Shown here piece by piece: positions 45,025 through 55,374 of a DNA stretch of 64,000 bases (position 1 is the stretch's first letter; every line of letters begins with the position of its first letter). The DNA lies in assembly GCF_002266425.1 (NCBI RefSeq), contig NZ_NPMN01000003.1, positions 124,001 through 188,000 on the forward strand, written 5' to 3'. The translations under genes and the position numbers were made by a program. Source of the stretch: Tissierella sp. P1. GTDB lineage: Bacteria > Bacillota > Clostridia > Tissierellales > Tissierellaceae. The notes beneath the pieces are model-generated. The model did not search any database. It saw only the letters and a list, made by a program, of their open reading frames with translations, and was not told where the DNA came from.

Positions 45025-45305
45025 TGTTGTCACCTCCACGATAACTTCGTTATTATTATATGCAAAAATAAATATTATTTATTGGAAAATAAATGCATAA
45101 ATGTTATTAAAAATGTTGGTACTTGCTTAAATATATACATTATATTAAAATAAATGCTATAATTAAATGTAGATAGTTTATTAGGCAAGATACATGTAAG
45201 AAAAAATATTTGAAAAGATTTTTGTTTATGTATATAATTGAAGACATTATTTACAAATAATAGAAAAGTTATATTTAACTTATACTAGAAACAGAGAGGG
45301 ATAAA

Positions 45306-46658
45306 ATGAATAATATAGATATAACATTTAGTGGTGAAGAATTTTTTCATCGCTATGGAAGGAAAAAGACCGTAAGTATGTTCACCTTGGGATGCAAGGT
45401 AAATCAATATGAAACCGAGGCCATGGAAGAAATATTTGAAAAGAATGGTTATATTATCGTAAATAGTGATGAAATAGCTGATATATATGTAATAAATACT
45501 TGTACAGTTACAAATTTGTCTGATAGAAAATCTAGACAATTTATATCTAGGGCAAAGAAATTAAATAAGGATGCTGTAATAGCAGTTGTAGGATGTTATT
45601 CTCAAGTATCTCCTGATGAAGTATCTAAAATAGAAGGAGTAGATGTTGTAATTGGCACTACTGATAGAAGTAGAATTTTAGAATTATGCGAAAAAGCAAA
45701 AAAAGAGAATGGGAAAATTAATATTGTTAGAAATGTAAAGACACAAAAGAAATTCGAGACAATAAATATAGATGATATAAAATCTAAAACAAGAGCTTAT
45801 ATAAAGATACAGGATGGATGTAATCAATTTTGCTCCTATTGTATAATTCCATATGCAAGAGGTCCTATTAGAAGCAGAGAACTAGATGAGATTATTAAAG
45901 AAACTAAAAAATTAGCTGATGCAGGATTTAAAGAAGTAGTTTTGACAGGAATTCATGTAGCGTCCTATGGAAAAGATATAGATAAGACTTCTCTAAACAA
46001 GGTTTTAGAAGAAGTAGGAGAAGTAAATGGGATAGAAAGGATTAGGCTTAGCTCTTTAGAACCGACATTAATTGATGAAGATTTTATGAAGAACATAGTA
46101 AAAATAGGAAAAGTGTGTGATCATTTTCATCTATCCTTACAGTCTGGTTCTGATACAGTATTAAAAAGAATGAATAGAAAATATACAACTAATGAGTATA
46201 GAGATATTGTAGATCTCATAAGAAAATATATGCCTAATGCAGGAATTACAACAGATATAATAGTGGGATTCCCAGGGGAAACAGAAGAAGAATTTAATGA
46301 AACATTAGAATTTGTTAATGAAATACGTTTTTCTAGAATTCATGTTTTTAAATATTCTCCTAGAAAGGGAACTCCAGCAGCTAAATATGAAAATCAGATA
46401 GATGGAAATATAAAAAATATTAGGTCAGAAAAATTAATAGCTTTAGGAGAGGAGTTAATGTTAGAGTTTAACTCAAAACTTATTAATTCTACACTGTCAG
46501 TCCTGTTTGAAGAGGAAAGTAAAAAAGAAGATGGCTATATAGAAGGGTATACTACAAATTATGTTAGAGTTAAATCTAATAAAGATACTAGTATGATTGG
46601 TAAAATAGTAGATGTGACAATTAACGAAAAGAAAGATGATTTTTTATTGGGAAAATAG
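45306..46658 (+). CDS. mtaB: tRNA t6A37 methylthiotransferase MtaB
   Basis: MtaB converts t6A37 to ms2t6A37 in ANN-decoding tRNAs. The 450-aa protein has the UPF0004 domain (TLGCKVNQYETEAM, with further Cys in INTCTVT and VVGCYSQ), the radical SAM motif C-x3-C-x2-C in GCNQFCSYCIIPYARG and a C-terminal TRAM domain. It starts about 20 residues before the usual MFTLGCKVNQ; GAGAGGG before ATG 45306 supports this longer start, though an internal ATG (45379) is possible. Confidence 0.95.
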   Translation: MNNIDITFSGEEFFHRYGRKKTVSMFTLGCKVNQYETEAMEEIFEKNGYIIVNSDEIADIYVINTCTVTNLSDRKSRQFISRAKKLNKDAVIAVVGCYSQVSPDEVSKIEGVDVVIGTTDRSRILELCEKAKKENGKINIVRNVKTQKKFETINIDDIKSKTRAYIKIQDGCNQFCSYCIIPYARGPIRSRELDEIIKETKKLADAGFKEVVLTGIHVASYGKDIDKTSLNKVLEEVGEVNGIERIRLSSLEPTLIDEDFMKNIVKIGKVCDHFHLSLQSGSDTVLKRMNRKYTTNEYRDIVDLIRKYMPNAGITTDIIVGFPGETEEEFNETLEFVNEIRFSRIHVFKYSPRKGTPAAKYENQIDGNIKNIRSEKLIALGEELMLEFNSKLINSTLSVLFEEESKKEDGYIEGYTTNYVRVKSNKDTSMIGKIVDVTINEKKDDFLLGK

Positions 46659-46712
46659 ATGATTTTAATATAGAAATGTAATAAGATAGTATATAAGAAG
46701 GGGGTGGATAAA

Positions 46713-47054
46713 TTGACTGATTGCTTATTTTGCAAGATAGTTAAGGGGGAAATACCTAGTACTTTAATATATGAAGATGAGAAGGTAGCGGCTTTTGAAG
46801 ATATCAATCCTCAAGCTCCTGTTCATTTCTTAGTAATTCCTAAAGAACATATACAGTCGGCAGCTCATATAGATGAGTATAATAAAGAACTTATAGGTCA
46901 TGTTTTCTTTATAGCATCTAGGATAGCAAAAGATAAAGGGTTAGATACAGGATATAGGATAGTTAACAACTGTGGTATAGACGGAGGTCAAACAGTAGAA
47001 CACATTCATTTTCATATACTAGGAAAAAGAAAAATGTTATGGCCGCCGGGTTAA
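46713..47054 (+). CDS. HIT family nucleotide-binding protein
   Basis: A 113-aa histidine-triad hydrolase (HinT-like), probably acting on AMP-lysine or related phosphoramidates. CLFCKIVKGEIPS opens the protein and the triad H-I-H-F-H-I-L-G lies near the end. TTG 46713 gives the usual MTDCLFCK start, 7 bases after the GGGGGTGG site; the GTG at 46704 lies inside it. It sits between mtaB and rpsU as in many clostridia. Confidence 0.93.
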   Translation: MTDCLFCKIVKGEIPSTLIYEDEKVAAFEDINPQAPVHFLVIPKEHIQSAAHIDEYNKELIGHVFFIASRIAKDKGLDTGYRIVNNCGIDGGQTVEHIHFHILGKRKMLWPPG

Positions 47055-47061
47055 ATACTAG

Positions 47062-47090
47062 TTGAAATATTTTAGATTATAATGTATAAT
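47062..47090 (+). promoter_or_regulatory. Promoter of rpsU-yqeY
   Basis: TTGAAA (47062-47067), 17-base spacer, TATAAT (47085-47090). Confidence 0.8.
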
Positions 47091-47160
47091 AGTCTAGTGC
47101 AAAGCCCTTGATGGGGATAGTATGAAGTACTCTTGCAGTAGAGAGAGGAGGGAGAAGTCG

Positions 47161-47343
47161 ATGTCAGAAATTAAGGTAGGAGAAAACGAATCTCTTGATA
47201 ATGCGTTAAAAAGATTTAAAAGACAATGTGCACGTGCTGGCATTTTAGGTGAAGCTAGAAAGAGAGAACACTATGAAAAGCCAAGTGTAAAGCGTAAAAA
47301 GAAATCTGAAGAAGCTAGAAGAAAGAAATATTCAAGATTTTAA
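47161..47343 (+). CDS. rpsU: 30S ribosomal protein S21
   Basis: A 60-aa S21 of the small subunit: [40 protein letters not shown] and a lysine/arginine-rich end. ATG 47161 follows GAGGGAGAAG; an in-frame ATG at 47122 adds residues not found in S21. It is followed by yqeY, a common pairing. Confidence 0.97.
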   Translation: MSEIKVGENESLDNALKRFKRQCARAGILGEARKREHYEKPSVKRKKKSEEARRKKYSRF

Positions 47344-47359
47344 TTGAGAAGGTGAACAA

Positions 47360-47802
47360 ATGTCCCTTAAAGAAAAACTTATGGAGGATTTAAAAGACTC
47401 CATGAAATCCAAGGATACAATTAGAAAAAATACTATCACTATGGTAAGGGCAGCAATAAAGCAAAAAGAAGTTGACGAAAGAATAGAAGTATCTGAAGAG
47501 GCCATACTAGACATTATATCGAAGCAATTGAAGGAAAAAAGAATGGCTATCGAGGAATTTAAAAAAGGACAACGACAGGATTTAGTTGAACTAACAGAAA
47601 AAGAAATAGAAATTCTATTACAATACCTACCGAAACAACTTTCTGAAGAGGAAGTAGAAGAAATTGTAATTGAAACTATAAAAGAAATAAATGCTACGTC
47701 TATGAAAGATATAGCATTATTATGAAAGCTGTAATGCCAAAGGTAAAAGGTAGAACTGACGGCAATATTGTAAATAAAATAATAAAAAAAGTTTTTAATT
47801 AA
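47360..47802 (+). CDS. yqeY: GatB/YqeY domain protein (frame broken by one missing base)
   Basis: YqeY resembles the tRNA-binding tail of GatB and may act in tRNA-dependent amidation or surveillance; its function is not settled. The frame is lost near 47719. Adding one G (ATA-GGC-ATT-ATT-ATG) gives MKDIGIIMKAVMPKVKGRTD, the conserved C-terminus, and runs to TAA 47802 for 147 aa, the normal length. The N-terminal part (TIRKNTITMVRAAIKQKEVD) is intact. The TGA met in the broken frame is a by-product of the shift, not a Sec codon. Confidence 0.92.
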
Positions 47803-47826
47803 CCTGGGTTTATTCCCAGGTTTTTT
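47801..47826 (+). terminator. Terminator after yqeY
   Basis: AACCTGGG (47801-47808) pairs with CCCAGGTT (47815-47822), followed by a T run to 47826. Its left arm overlaps the restored yqeY stop, which supports 47802 as the true gene end. Confidence 0.88.
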
Positions 47827-48003
47827 GACATAATTAATATCTTACTACAAACTTAACTTTTTAGGGATATGCCAGTGTTGAGAAAGCCTTGGAATTTATA
47901 AATTTGTTAGTTATTTTACAAATTTATGGGTAATAGTATAGATAAAGAGATATAAATATAATTATTTATGGTCTCTTAAGTACATATTATGGGAGGTGCT
48001 TAA

Positions 48004-49290
48004 ATGAAAAAAAGTAGGGCAGTAATTATACTAATATCTTTAATAGTCTTAATTTTATCAAACATAGGCTATGCAGATGCTGGGGGAGATGTATATGTTG
48101 TTCCCATTAAGGGTGAAATCAATAAGGCGACTTATAATTTCTTAAACAATACCATGTCTAAATTGATTAAAGAAAATCCAGCAGCAATTATATTTGAAAT
48201 AGATACCTATGGTGGACTAATTAATGAGGCAGAAAAAATTAAATCTCTAATCATGTCCTCATCTATACCAACTATTTCCTATGTAAATAACAAGGCAGAA
48301 TCTGCGGGAGTATTGATAACCATTGCATCAGAAAAAGTTGTTATGGCTAATTCAGCTACAATTGGGTCTGCTGAAACAATACCAAATACCGAAAAAGTAC
48401 TTTCTATGTGGAGAGGTCTCTTAAGAGATACGGCTCAATATAGAAATAGAAATCCTGAAGTTATAGAGGCTATGGCAGATAAAGATATTGAAATTGAAGG
48501 TTTAGTAACTAGGGGTAAATTAGTTAATTTAACTTCATCAGAAGCTGTCGAGTATGGAATAGCTGATTTGTCTACAGATAGCTATAGGGAGATATTAGAT
48601 TATTTTAATCTTGATAATGCAAATATACAAAGGATAGATGAAGGTCTTCAAATAAAACTGGCTAAATATATATCAAATCCTTATATAAGTAGTTTATTGT
48701 TGACTTTAGGATTTGTTGGGTTAGTAATTGAAATATTAACACCTGGATTCGGAATCGGAGGCACAATTAGTATAATAGGCTTTGGATTATACTTTGGAGG
48801 AAATATCTTAGCAGGGAACTCCCATTGGACATCTTTAGTATTGTTTGTGACAGGTCTGATACTATTAGTCATAGAGGCAATAATGCCAGGCTTTGGACTT
48901 CCTGGAATTAGTGGTATAATACTAGTAATAGTAGGTACAGTCCTTGCTATGGATTCATTGGGAGTGGCATTATTTTCTTTAAGTATAGCTATAATAATAA
49001 CTACTATAGTGACTATAATATTAATAAAGATGGGTTTTAAATCCAAAATGCTTAATAAGATCGTTTTGGATACAGAACATAAGGATGAAAGAGGATATCT
49101 ATCTGTTGATTCTATGAATCAGTATATAGATAAAGAAGGAATTAGTATAACAGAACTTCGCCCTGCTGGGTTTATAGAGATAGAAGGAATGAAGCTAGAT
49201 GCACTATCAGATGGTGGTTTTATTCCAAAAGATACAACTATAAAAGTAGTAAGGGTAGAAGGTTCAAAAATATTTGTTAGGAGGTTGTAA
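48004..49290 (+). CDS. NfeD family membrane serine protease
   Basis: A 428-aa NfeD1b-type protein: signal peptide (about residues 1-24), ClpP-class protease domain ([20 protein letters not shown]; nucleophile Ser probably in AESAGV), several membrane helices (about 225-345) and a C-terminal OB-fold. Such proteins pair with flotillin-like partners in membrane microdomains; floA follows after a single base, supporting a shared role. GGGAGGTG precedes ATG 48004. Confidence 0.92.
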   Translation: MKKSRAVIILISLIVLILSNIGYADAGGDVYVVPIKGEINKATYNFLNNTMSKLIKENPAAIIFEIDTYGGLINEAEKIKSLIMSSSIPTISYVNNKAESAGVLITIASEKVVMANSATIGSAETIPNTEKVLSMWRGLLRDTAQYRNRNPEVIEAMADKDIEIEGLVTRGKLVNLTSSEAVEYGIADLSTDSYREILDYFNLDNANIQRIDEGLQIKLAKYISNPYISSLLLTLGFVGLVIEILTPGFGIGGTISIIGFGLYFGGNILAGNSHWTSLVLFVTGLILLVIEAIMPGFGLPGISGIILVIVGTVLAMDSLGVALFSLSIAIIITTIVTIILIKMGFKSKMLNKIVLDTEHKDERGYLSVDSMNQYIDKEGISITELRPAGFIEIEGMKLDALSDGGFIPKDTTIKVVRVEGSKIFVRRL

Positions 49291-49291
49291 T

Positions 49292-50269
49292 ATGCCATAT
49301 TTACCAATAGGGTTTGCCCTAATTATTATTATTTTTGTAATGCTTTTCTTCTCATTTGTACCAGTAGGACTTTGGATTACAGCTTTTTTCTCAGGAGTTA
49401 AAATTTCTATGTCGACTCTTATAGGTATGAGACTTAGAAGAGTAGCACCATCTAGAATAGTAAATCCAATGATCAAAGCTACAAAAGCAGGTCTAGTTAT
49501 TAAAATCAATGAGTTAGAAGCTCATTATTTAGCAGGAGGAAATGTAAATACTTTGGTAGATGCTTTAATAGCAGCTCAAAGAGCAAATATTCCACTAGAA
49601 TTTGAGAGAGCAGCGGCAATTGACTTAGCTGGTAGAAATGTATTAGAAGCAGTTCAAGTATCAGTTAATCCCAAGGTAATAGAAACACCTCAAATTGCAG
49701 CAGTGGCTAAGGATGGTATTGAAGTAGTAGTAAAAGCAAGAGTTACTGTTAGAGCTAATATTGAAAGGCTAGTTGGAGGAGCTGGAGAAGAAACTATCAT
49801 TGCCAGGGTAGGTGAGGGGATAGTAACCACTGTAGGTAGTTCTAATTCCCATAAAGATGTATTAGAAAATCCTGATAGCATATCAAAGACTGTACTTGAT
49901 AAGGGCTTAGATTCAGGAACAGCATTTGAAATATTGTCTATAGATATAGCAGATGTAGATGTAGGTAGAAATATAGGTGCTAAACTTCTAATGGATCAGG
50001 CAGAAGCAGATAAGAGAATTGCTGAGGCAAAGGCAGAAGAAAGAAGAGCTATGGCAGTAGCTAAAGAACAAGAAATGAAGGCTGAGGTACAGGCGATGAG
50101 GGCTAAGGTAGTAGAATCAGAAGCAGAAGTGCCATTAGCATTAGCAACAGCTCTAAAATCAGGTAATCTAGGCGTCATGGATTATTATAATATGAGAAAT
50201 ATATTGGCAGATACAGATATGAGATCATCCATATCAAAAATAGCCGAAGACGATAAGAAACAGAAGTAA
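49292..50269 (+). CDS. floA: Flotillin-like protein FloA
   Basis: FloA scaffolds membrane microdomains. The 325-aa protein has an N-terminal hydrophobic hairpin ([20 protein letters not shown]), an SPFH core ([20 protein letters not shown]) and a C-terminal coiled coil rich in Glu/Ala (about residues 225-285). It is distinct from FloT by length and start. GGAGG precedes ATG 49292; an in-frame start at 49274 overlaps nfeD and is unsupported. Confidence 0.95.
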   Translation: MPYLPIGFALIIIIFVMLFFSFVPVGLWITAFFSGVKISMSTLIGMRLRRVAPSRIVNPMIKATKAGLVIKINELEAHYLAGGNVNTLVDALIAAQRANIPLEFERAAAIDLAGRNVLEAVQVSVNPKVIETPQIAAVAKDGIEVVVKARVTVRANIERLVGGAGEETIIARVGEGIVTTVGSSNSHKDVLENPDSISKTVLDKGLDSGTAFEILSIDIADVDVGRNIGAKLLMDQAEADKRIAEAKAEERRAMAVAKEQEMKAEVQAMRAKVVESEAEVPLALATALKSGNLGVMDYYNMRNILADTDMRSSISKIAEDDKKQK

Positions 50270-50280
50270 GGAGGGATAAT

Positions 50281-50766
50281 ATGCCCGGTCCTTTATTATT
50301 CTTTATATTCATTGTAGTAATAGATCTAATATTAAAGTCTGCTAAAGATAAGAAAAAAATAGAAGAAGCAAAAAACAGGAGGACACAGGAATTAAGCAAA
50401 CAACCTGTACCTTCTAGACCTATGGCAGACTTAAGAAAGATATTGGCAGAAGAAGTTGAAAAAGAAAGACAAAAAGAGATAGCAAGAAGACAAGGAAAGA
50501 CTAATCAACGTCAGGATATCTTGATTAAGGAAAAAAGACCAGATATAAATGCTGATGATAAAAAAGCAGATATAAATGAAATATCTTGGGAAGTAAGAGA
50601 AAATGGAAATAGAAATTCAGAAAATAAAAATTCAGAAACAGTATCATCACAAAATAAGATAGAAAATAATGAAAGAAATTTAAGGGAAGATATTCTAAGA
50701 GGAATAATATTTTCTGAAATATTATCAGAACCAAAAAGTTTGCAAAATCAAAGGAGAAGTCTGTAA
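50281..50766 (+). CDS. Hypothetical membrane-anchored protein (161 aa)
   Basis: An N-terminal membrane segment (PLLFFIFIVVIDLILKS) is followed by a highly charged, probably coiled-coil or disordered region and a conserved-looking end (LREDILRGIIFSEILSEPKS). Its place right after floA, with AAGGAGGG before the ATG, suggests it belongs to the nfeD-floA operon and may act at the membrane with them; that is inference. I know no function. Confidence 0.75.
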   Translation: MPGPLLFFIFIVVIDLILKSAKDKKKIEEAKNRRTQELSKQPVPSRPMADLRKILAEEVEKERQKEIARRQGKTNQRQDILIKEKRPDINADDKKADINEISWEVRENGNRNSENKNSETVSSQNKIENNERNLREDILRGIIFSEILSEPKSLQNQRRSL

Positions 50767-50786
50767 TTTTTACAGACTTCTTTTTC
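50755..50786 (+). terminator. Terminator ending the nfeD-floA operon
   Basis: AGAAGTCTGTAA (50755-50766) pairs exactly with TTACAGACTTCT (50770-50781), loop of 3, then TTTT. Confidence 0.88.
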
Positions 50787-50836
50787 GTAGGAATAGTCCA
50801 TATATGAAGGGCATAGAATTAATAGGAGGGATGATA

Positions 50837-51115
50837 ATGAAACGACAGATAGAGAATGTAAAATACAGTATTTCAGAAGCGCTGGAATTGCCCATAGATA
50901 TTATGATGGACTTACCAAGACTAACAGTTATAGGAAATATTGAGGCTTCATTATTGAATCACAAAGGGATTATAGAGTATACACAGGAAACCATTAGAAT
51001 AAATACAAAATCGGGTGTTTTTAAAATAACGGGTCAGGGATTAGAGATTAAAACAATACTTTCTGAAGAAATAATTATTGTTGGTTCAATTGAAAATATA
51101 GAAATAATCAGCTAG
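50837..51115 (+). CDS. yqfC: Sporulation protein YqfC
   Basis: A 92-aa YabP/YqfC family protein: LPIDIMMDLPRLTVIGN, then EASLLNHKGIIEY and IKTILSEEIIIVGSI. It is a sporulation protein of unknown biochemical role, usually paired with yqfD as here. ATG 50837 is 6 bases after AGGAGGG. Confidence 0.92.
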   Translation: MKRQIENVKYSISEALELPIDIMMDLPRLTVIGNIEASLLNHKGIIEYTQETIRINTKSGVFKITGQGLEIKTILSEEIIIVGSIENIEIIS

Positions 51116-51126
51116 GGAGTGTTATT

Positions 51127-52329
51127 ATGCTAGCTATAAAAATATGGAATTATTTTAAAGGATATGTTATTATTAGGGTTGAGGGACTTACTTTGGAGAG
51201 ACTATTAAATTTAGCGGCTACGTACAATATATATCTATGGGACATAAAAAGACATAGCAACATTGTTCTTGAGATGAAATCTAGCATTAGAGGATTTAAG
51301 GAACTCAGGGAAATAGTAAAAAAAGTAGGCTGCAGAGTGGAAATAAAAGAAAAAATAGGATTTCCTTTTGTAATAATGAAGCTTAGGGAAAGAAAAATGT
51401 TGGTAGCAGGTTTCTTATTGTTTTTGATGACAATTTTTTTACTAACTTCTACTATTTGGAAGGTAGAAATATTAGGTAATGAACAAACGCCAAAGGAAGA
51501 GATAATTTCTTTGCTGAAAAGTAACAATATATCTATAGGTAAACTTAAATTTAATATGGAAAAAGAGGCTATAAAGGATATATTAATAGATAATTATGAT
51601 TATTTTTCATTTATTTCAGTAAATATAAAAGGAACAAAGCTAATTATAGAGGTAAAAGAAGAAGATTTGCCACCGGAGAAAATCGATAAATCATATCCCT
51701 GCCATATAGTAGCAAAGAAAAAAGGTGTGGTGGTAAAGGTAATTCCTAAAAATGGCAAAGCTGTTGTGGAAAAAGGCGGAGTAGTTAATGAAGGAGAAAT
51801 TCTTATTACGGGTATACTAAATAATGAAAACACACAGGAGCATATATTAGTTCATGCCGAGGGAGAAGTATTAGCCTTAACACGATATAGTAGTATAATT
51901 AAAGAACCTATAATAAAAAATGAGGAAAAATATACAGGGAAAGTTCATAAGCAAAAAGGCATAAAAATTAAAGATAAAGGAATTATGTTTATGAAAGGCA
52001 GTATTCCCTTTTCAAATTATAAAGAATTCGAAGTAGAGAAAGATTTAATCAATCTTGATAAATTGGGCATAGAATTTCCTATTAAGAGGGTTGAATATGA
52101 ATATAGAGAAGTTGAGATAAAAGAAGTAAAACAAAATATAGATTTCTTGAAAGAAGCTACTCAAATTCAAGCTACAAAGGAAATAAATAAGGAACTGCCA
52201 GAAGGTGCGCAAATACAGTCAAAGACTACAAGACATCAAGTGGATGATAATATATTAACAACACAGGTTATAGTAGAGACAATAGAAGACATAGGAAGAA
52301 AGCAAATAATTGAAAATAAGGAGGATTAA
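51127..52329 (+). CDS. yqfD: Sporulation protein YqfD
   Basis: A 400-aa sporulation protein with one membrane segment near residues 92-112 (MLVAGFLLFLMTIFLLTS). An N-terminal domain (GYVIIRVEGLTLERLLNL) and a large outer domain (KKGVVVKVIPKNGKAVVEKG; SIPFSNYKEFEVEK) complete it. Its function is unknown; it is expressed in the mother cell in Bacillus. It is 11 bases downstream of yqfC and 2 bases ahead of phoH. Confidence 0.93.
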   Translation: MLAIKIWNYFKGYVIIRVEGLTLERLLNLAATYNIYLWDIKRHSNIVLEMKSSIRGFKELREIVKKVGCRVEIKEKIGFPFVIMKLRERKMLVAGFLLFLMTIFLLTSTIWKVEILGNEQTPKEEIISLLKSNNISIGKLKFNMEKEAIKDILIDNYDYFSFISVNIKGTKLIIEVKEEDLPPEKIDKSYPCHIVAKKKGVVVKVIPKNGKAVVEKGGVVNEGEILITGILNNENTQEHILVHAEGEVLALTRYSSIIKEPIIKNEEKYTGKVHKQKGIKIKDKGIMFMKGSIPFSNYKEFEVEKDLINLDKLGIEFPIKRVEYEYREVEIKEVKQNIDFLKEATQIQATKEINKELPEGAQIQSKTTRHQVDDNILTTQVIVETIEDIGRKQIIENKED

Positions 52330-52331
52330 AT

Positions 52332-53302
52332 TTGCCAAACAATATAGAAGAAAATAGCATAATGATTGAAGACAATGAAATAATTAGAGAAATATTTGGA
52401 GATTTTGATGAAAATATTAATATAATGAAAGAAGAACTAGGTATCAATATTGCTATTAGAGATGGTGAAATAAAATTATATGGTGATAGAGTATCTATAG
52501 ACTTAGGACAAAAACTGATTTATAATTTAATTGAGATAGTAAGAAAACAAGGCAAATTAGATAAACAAAATTTAAGATATTCAATTCAACTTTTACTTGA
52601 AGGGCAAGGAGAATATGTCAAAGAACTACTTAAAGATGTGGTATGTGTTACAGTTTCGGGAAAAAGTATTAAACCAAAGACTTTAGGTCAAAAAAGATAC
52701 TTGGACTCTATTAAGAAAAATGATATAGTATTTGGGATTGGTCCAGCAGGTACAGGAAAAACCTATTTGGCCATGGCTATGGCAGTTCAATCCTTTAAAA
52801 ATAAAGAGGTAAATAGGATAATACTTACAAGACCAGCAGTTGAAGCTGGGGAAAGCTTGGGATTTTTACCCGGTGATTTGCAAGAAAAGGTAGACCCATA
52901 TTTAAGACCAATCTACGATGCATTATTTGATATATTAGGGGCAGAGTCTTATGCAAGATATATTGAAAAGGGTGTAATAGAAGTAGCACCACTGGCTATA
53001 TGAGGGGAAGGACATTGGATTCTTCTTATGTTATATTAGATGAGGCTCAAAATACTACTAATGAACAAATGAAAATGTTTTTAACAAGGCTTGGATTTGG
53101 TTCAAAGGCAATAATTACAGGTGATATAACCCAAATCGATCTTTCAAAAGGGAAGGAATCAGGACTTAAAACAATAGCAAAAATATTAAATGGCGTAGAT
53201 GGAATAGATTTTATATACCTTTCTAAAAATGATATAGTTAGACATCCTTTAGTTCAAAAAATAATTGAGGCGTATGACAGATTTGAAAACATAAATGGAT
53301 AA
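52332..53302 (+). CDS. phoH: PhoH-like ATPase (frame broken by one missing base)
   Basis: A P-loop ATPase of the PhoH family, commonly next to ybeY and thought to act in RNA metabolism. Start TTG 52332 after AAGGAGG. Walker A is [15 protein letters not shown] and [18 protein letters not shown] follows. The frame stops at TGA 53001. Adding one T (GCT-TAT-ATG) restores [20 protein letters not shown] (Walker B) and leads to the stop at 53302, 323 aa in all, the usual size. Likely a consensus error. Confidence 0.94.
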
Positions 53303-53322
53303 GCCATAAGGGAGGAATACCT

Positions 53323-55371
53323 ATGGATAATAAAAAATTTTCAATAACAAAAAATCGCAGATTATATAATGGGCTATTGCTTGTAATTTTTACGGCAATC
53401 CTTTTTTTTATAACGATTCATAAACTGGAGACAAATAAATTCAATCTAAAAATAGGAGACATAGCCATTACTAATATTAGAGCTACTAAGGATTTGGAAG
53501 ATATCTATACTACTGAAAAATTGAAGATTGATGCAATGAATAAAGTAGAGCCAAGATACAGAATATCTCCATCGGTCCAAATGACCATGAAAAATACTAT
53601 TAAGGATTTCTTAGATACTACTAGGGATATTAAGGCTCAGGAAAGTATCAGCATAAATAAAAAAGCTCACCTTCTTAATGAGAAACAAGAACTTGGGCTA
53701 AGCTCTAAGGAAATTTATATTGCCCTTAGAATGGATTATAAATCTTTAAATAATTTTGAGAATAATTTGATGGATTTAATAAACCAAGTAATGGGAAATG
53801 GCATTAAAGAAACAGAACTTGAATATGAGAAAGAGAACTTAGTAAAAACTTTTGAGTCTTTAGATATGAAAGATGAGGAAAAACAACTAGGTCTTTTGCT
53901 TATGAATGCCACTATAAAGGCAAATGAATTTTTGGACAAGTCGGAGACAGATAGGAGAAAAGAGGAAGAAGCGAAAAAAATAGAAACAGTTATCCTAAAA
54001 GAAAATGAGATTATAGCATCACAAGGAACTACAATAGGTGAAAGAGAACTAGAGTTAATTAGAGAGTCTGGACTACTAAAGGAAGATAATAAGATTCCAA
54101 TAGGTGTGATAATAGGGACAGTTATGTTAATATCATTGGGAATGTCTATTATCGTCGGATATATATATTTATTTAATAATGAAATACTATACAATAATCG
54201 TTTGTTAATATTACTTATTATTATATTATCATCTATAATAATATGCAAAGAAATGTATTTAATTTCCCCATATATAATGCCAGTAGCGACAGCCGCCTTA
54301 TTAATTTCCATGCTAATAGAACCAAAACTAGGATTATTAGTAAATATGTTTCTATCTTTCTTTTTAGGATTTATATTAAGACTCGATGCTAGTACAATTA
54401 CTATGTATATGATATCAGGAGGCATTGCTGCATTAATAGCTATTAAACAAGAACAAAGATACAATATTTTGCTTAATGGTTTCATTGTTGGAGCTATTAA
54501 TCTTTTGGCTTTAACATCCTTTAAATTAGCTAAGGGAGTAGGAGGAATAGATTCAGTTACAACAGCGGGATATAGCTTTCTGAATGGTATTATAGCTGCA
54601 ATTTTAACTTTAGGATCTTTACCAGTATGGGAAAATGCGTTCTCAGTTTTGACTACATTGAAATTACTTGAATTATCAAATCCTAATCAACCATTATTAA
54701 AAAAATTGTTATTAGAAGCTCCTGGAACGTATCATCATAGCATATTAGTTGGCAACCTCTCTGAGGCAGCAGCAGAATCTATATCAGCCAACCCATTGTT
54801 AGCTAGAGTAGCATCATACTATCATGATATAGGCAAGACAATAAGACCTTATTACTTTGCAGAAAATCAATTTGGCATGGAAAATCCTCATAATAAATTG
54901 CAGCCTATGCAAAGTACCACTATAATTACATCTCATACTATTGATGGAATGGCTTTAGGTAAAGAAAAAAAATTGCCTAAGGAAATAATTGATATAATAG
55001 AAGAACATCATGGTAATACAGCTGTGGCATATTTTTATTATAAAGCAAAAGAACTAGATAAAGATATGGATATATCTATAGATGCCTTTAGATATAAAGG
55101 CAGGAAGCCTCAGACCAAAGAGGCAGCAATCGTAATGCTGGCTGATTCCTCTGAGACTGCTGTAAGAAGCATGAAGGATTTAACAAAGGAAAAAATTGAA
55201 GATATGGTTAGAAAAGTAGTTCAGGGGAAACTAAAGGACGGACAGTTAGATGAATGTAATGTGACATTGAAGGAAATTGAAATTACTATCCACTCTTTTG
55301 TAAATGTATTAACTGGAATATACCATGATAGAATTGAATATCCAAATGTAGAAGAAAAATTGGAGGCATAA
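53323..55371 (+). CDS. pgpH: Cyclic-di-AMP phosphodiesterase PgpH (7TM-HD family)
   Basis: A 682-aa membrane protein: one N-terminal membrane helix, an outer domain of about 230 residues, seven helices (about 265-465) and a cytoplasmic HD domain with H-D in ASYYHDIGKT, SHTIDGMALG and EEHHGNTAVAYF. Such proteins degrade c-di-AMP. Place between phoH and ybeY matches Firmicutes yqfF/pgpH. GGGAGG precedes ATG 53323. Confidence 0.94.
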   Translation: MDNKKFSITKNRRLYNGLLLVIFTAILFFITIHKLETNKFNLKIGDIAITNIRATKDLEDIYTTEKLKIDAMNKVEPRYRISPSVQMTMKNTIKDFLDTTRDIKAQESISINKKAHLLNEKQELGLSSKEIYIALRMDYKSLNNFENNLMDLINQVMGNGIKETELEYEKENLVKTFESLDMKDEEKQLGLLLMNATIKANEFLDKSETDRRKEEEAKKIETVILKENEIIASQGTTIGERELELIRESGLLKEDNKIPIGVIIGTVMLISLGMSIIVGYIYLFNNEILYNNRLLILLIIILSSIIICKEMYLISPYIMPVATAALLISMLIEPKLGLLVNMFLSFFLGFILRLDASTITMYMISGGIAALIAIKQEQRYNILLNGFIVGAINLLALTSFKLAKGVGGIDSVTTAGYSFLNGIIAAILTLGSLPVWENAFSVLTTLKLLELSNPNQPLLKKLLLEAPGTYHHSILVGNLSEAAAESISANPLLARVASYYHDIGKTIRPYYFAENQFGMENPHNKLQPMQSTTIITSHTIDGMALGKEKKLPKEIIDIIEEHHGNTAVAYFYYKAKELDKDMDISIDAFRYKGRKPQTKEAAIVMLADSSETAVRSMKDLTKEKIEDMVRKVVQGKLKDGQLDECNVTLKEIEITIHSFVNVLTGIYHDRIEYPNVEEKLEA

Positions 55372-55374
55372 ATA

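Noticed and set aside
47699..47740. In-frame TGA in yqeY (and at 53001 in phoH) as further selenocysteine codons
   Set aside because: Continuing in the same frame past the TGA meets stops or unrelated sequence, while a one-base shift restores the known family ending. No SECIS hairpin follows.
6857..53302. Programmed ribosomal frameshifting in obgE, selB, prmA, yqeY and phoH
   Set aside because: No slippery heptamer is present at the break points and these genes are not known to use frameshifting. The uniform one-base loss fits sequence error better.
53736..54485. Long open frame on the minus strand opposite pgpH (249 codons), and similar antisense frames over nfeD, dnaK, tcyP
   Set aside because: They mirror the codon structure of well-identified + strand genes, have no ribosome binding sites and show no recognisable domains.
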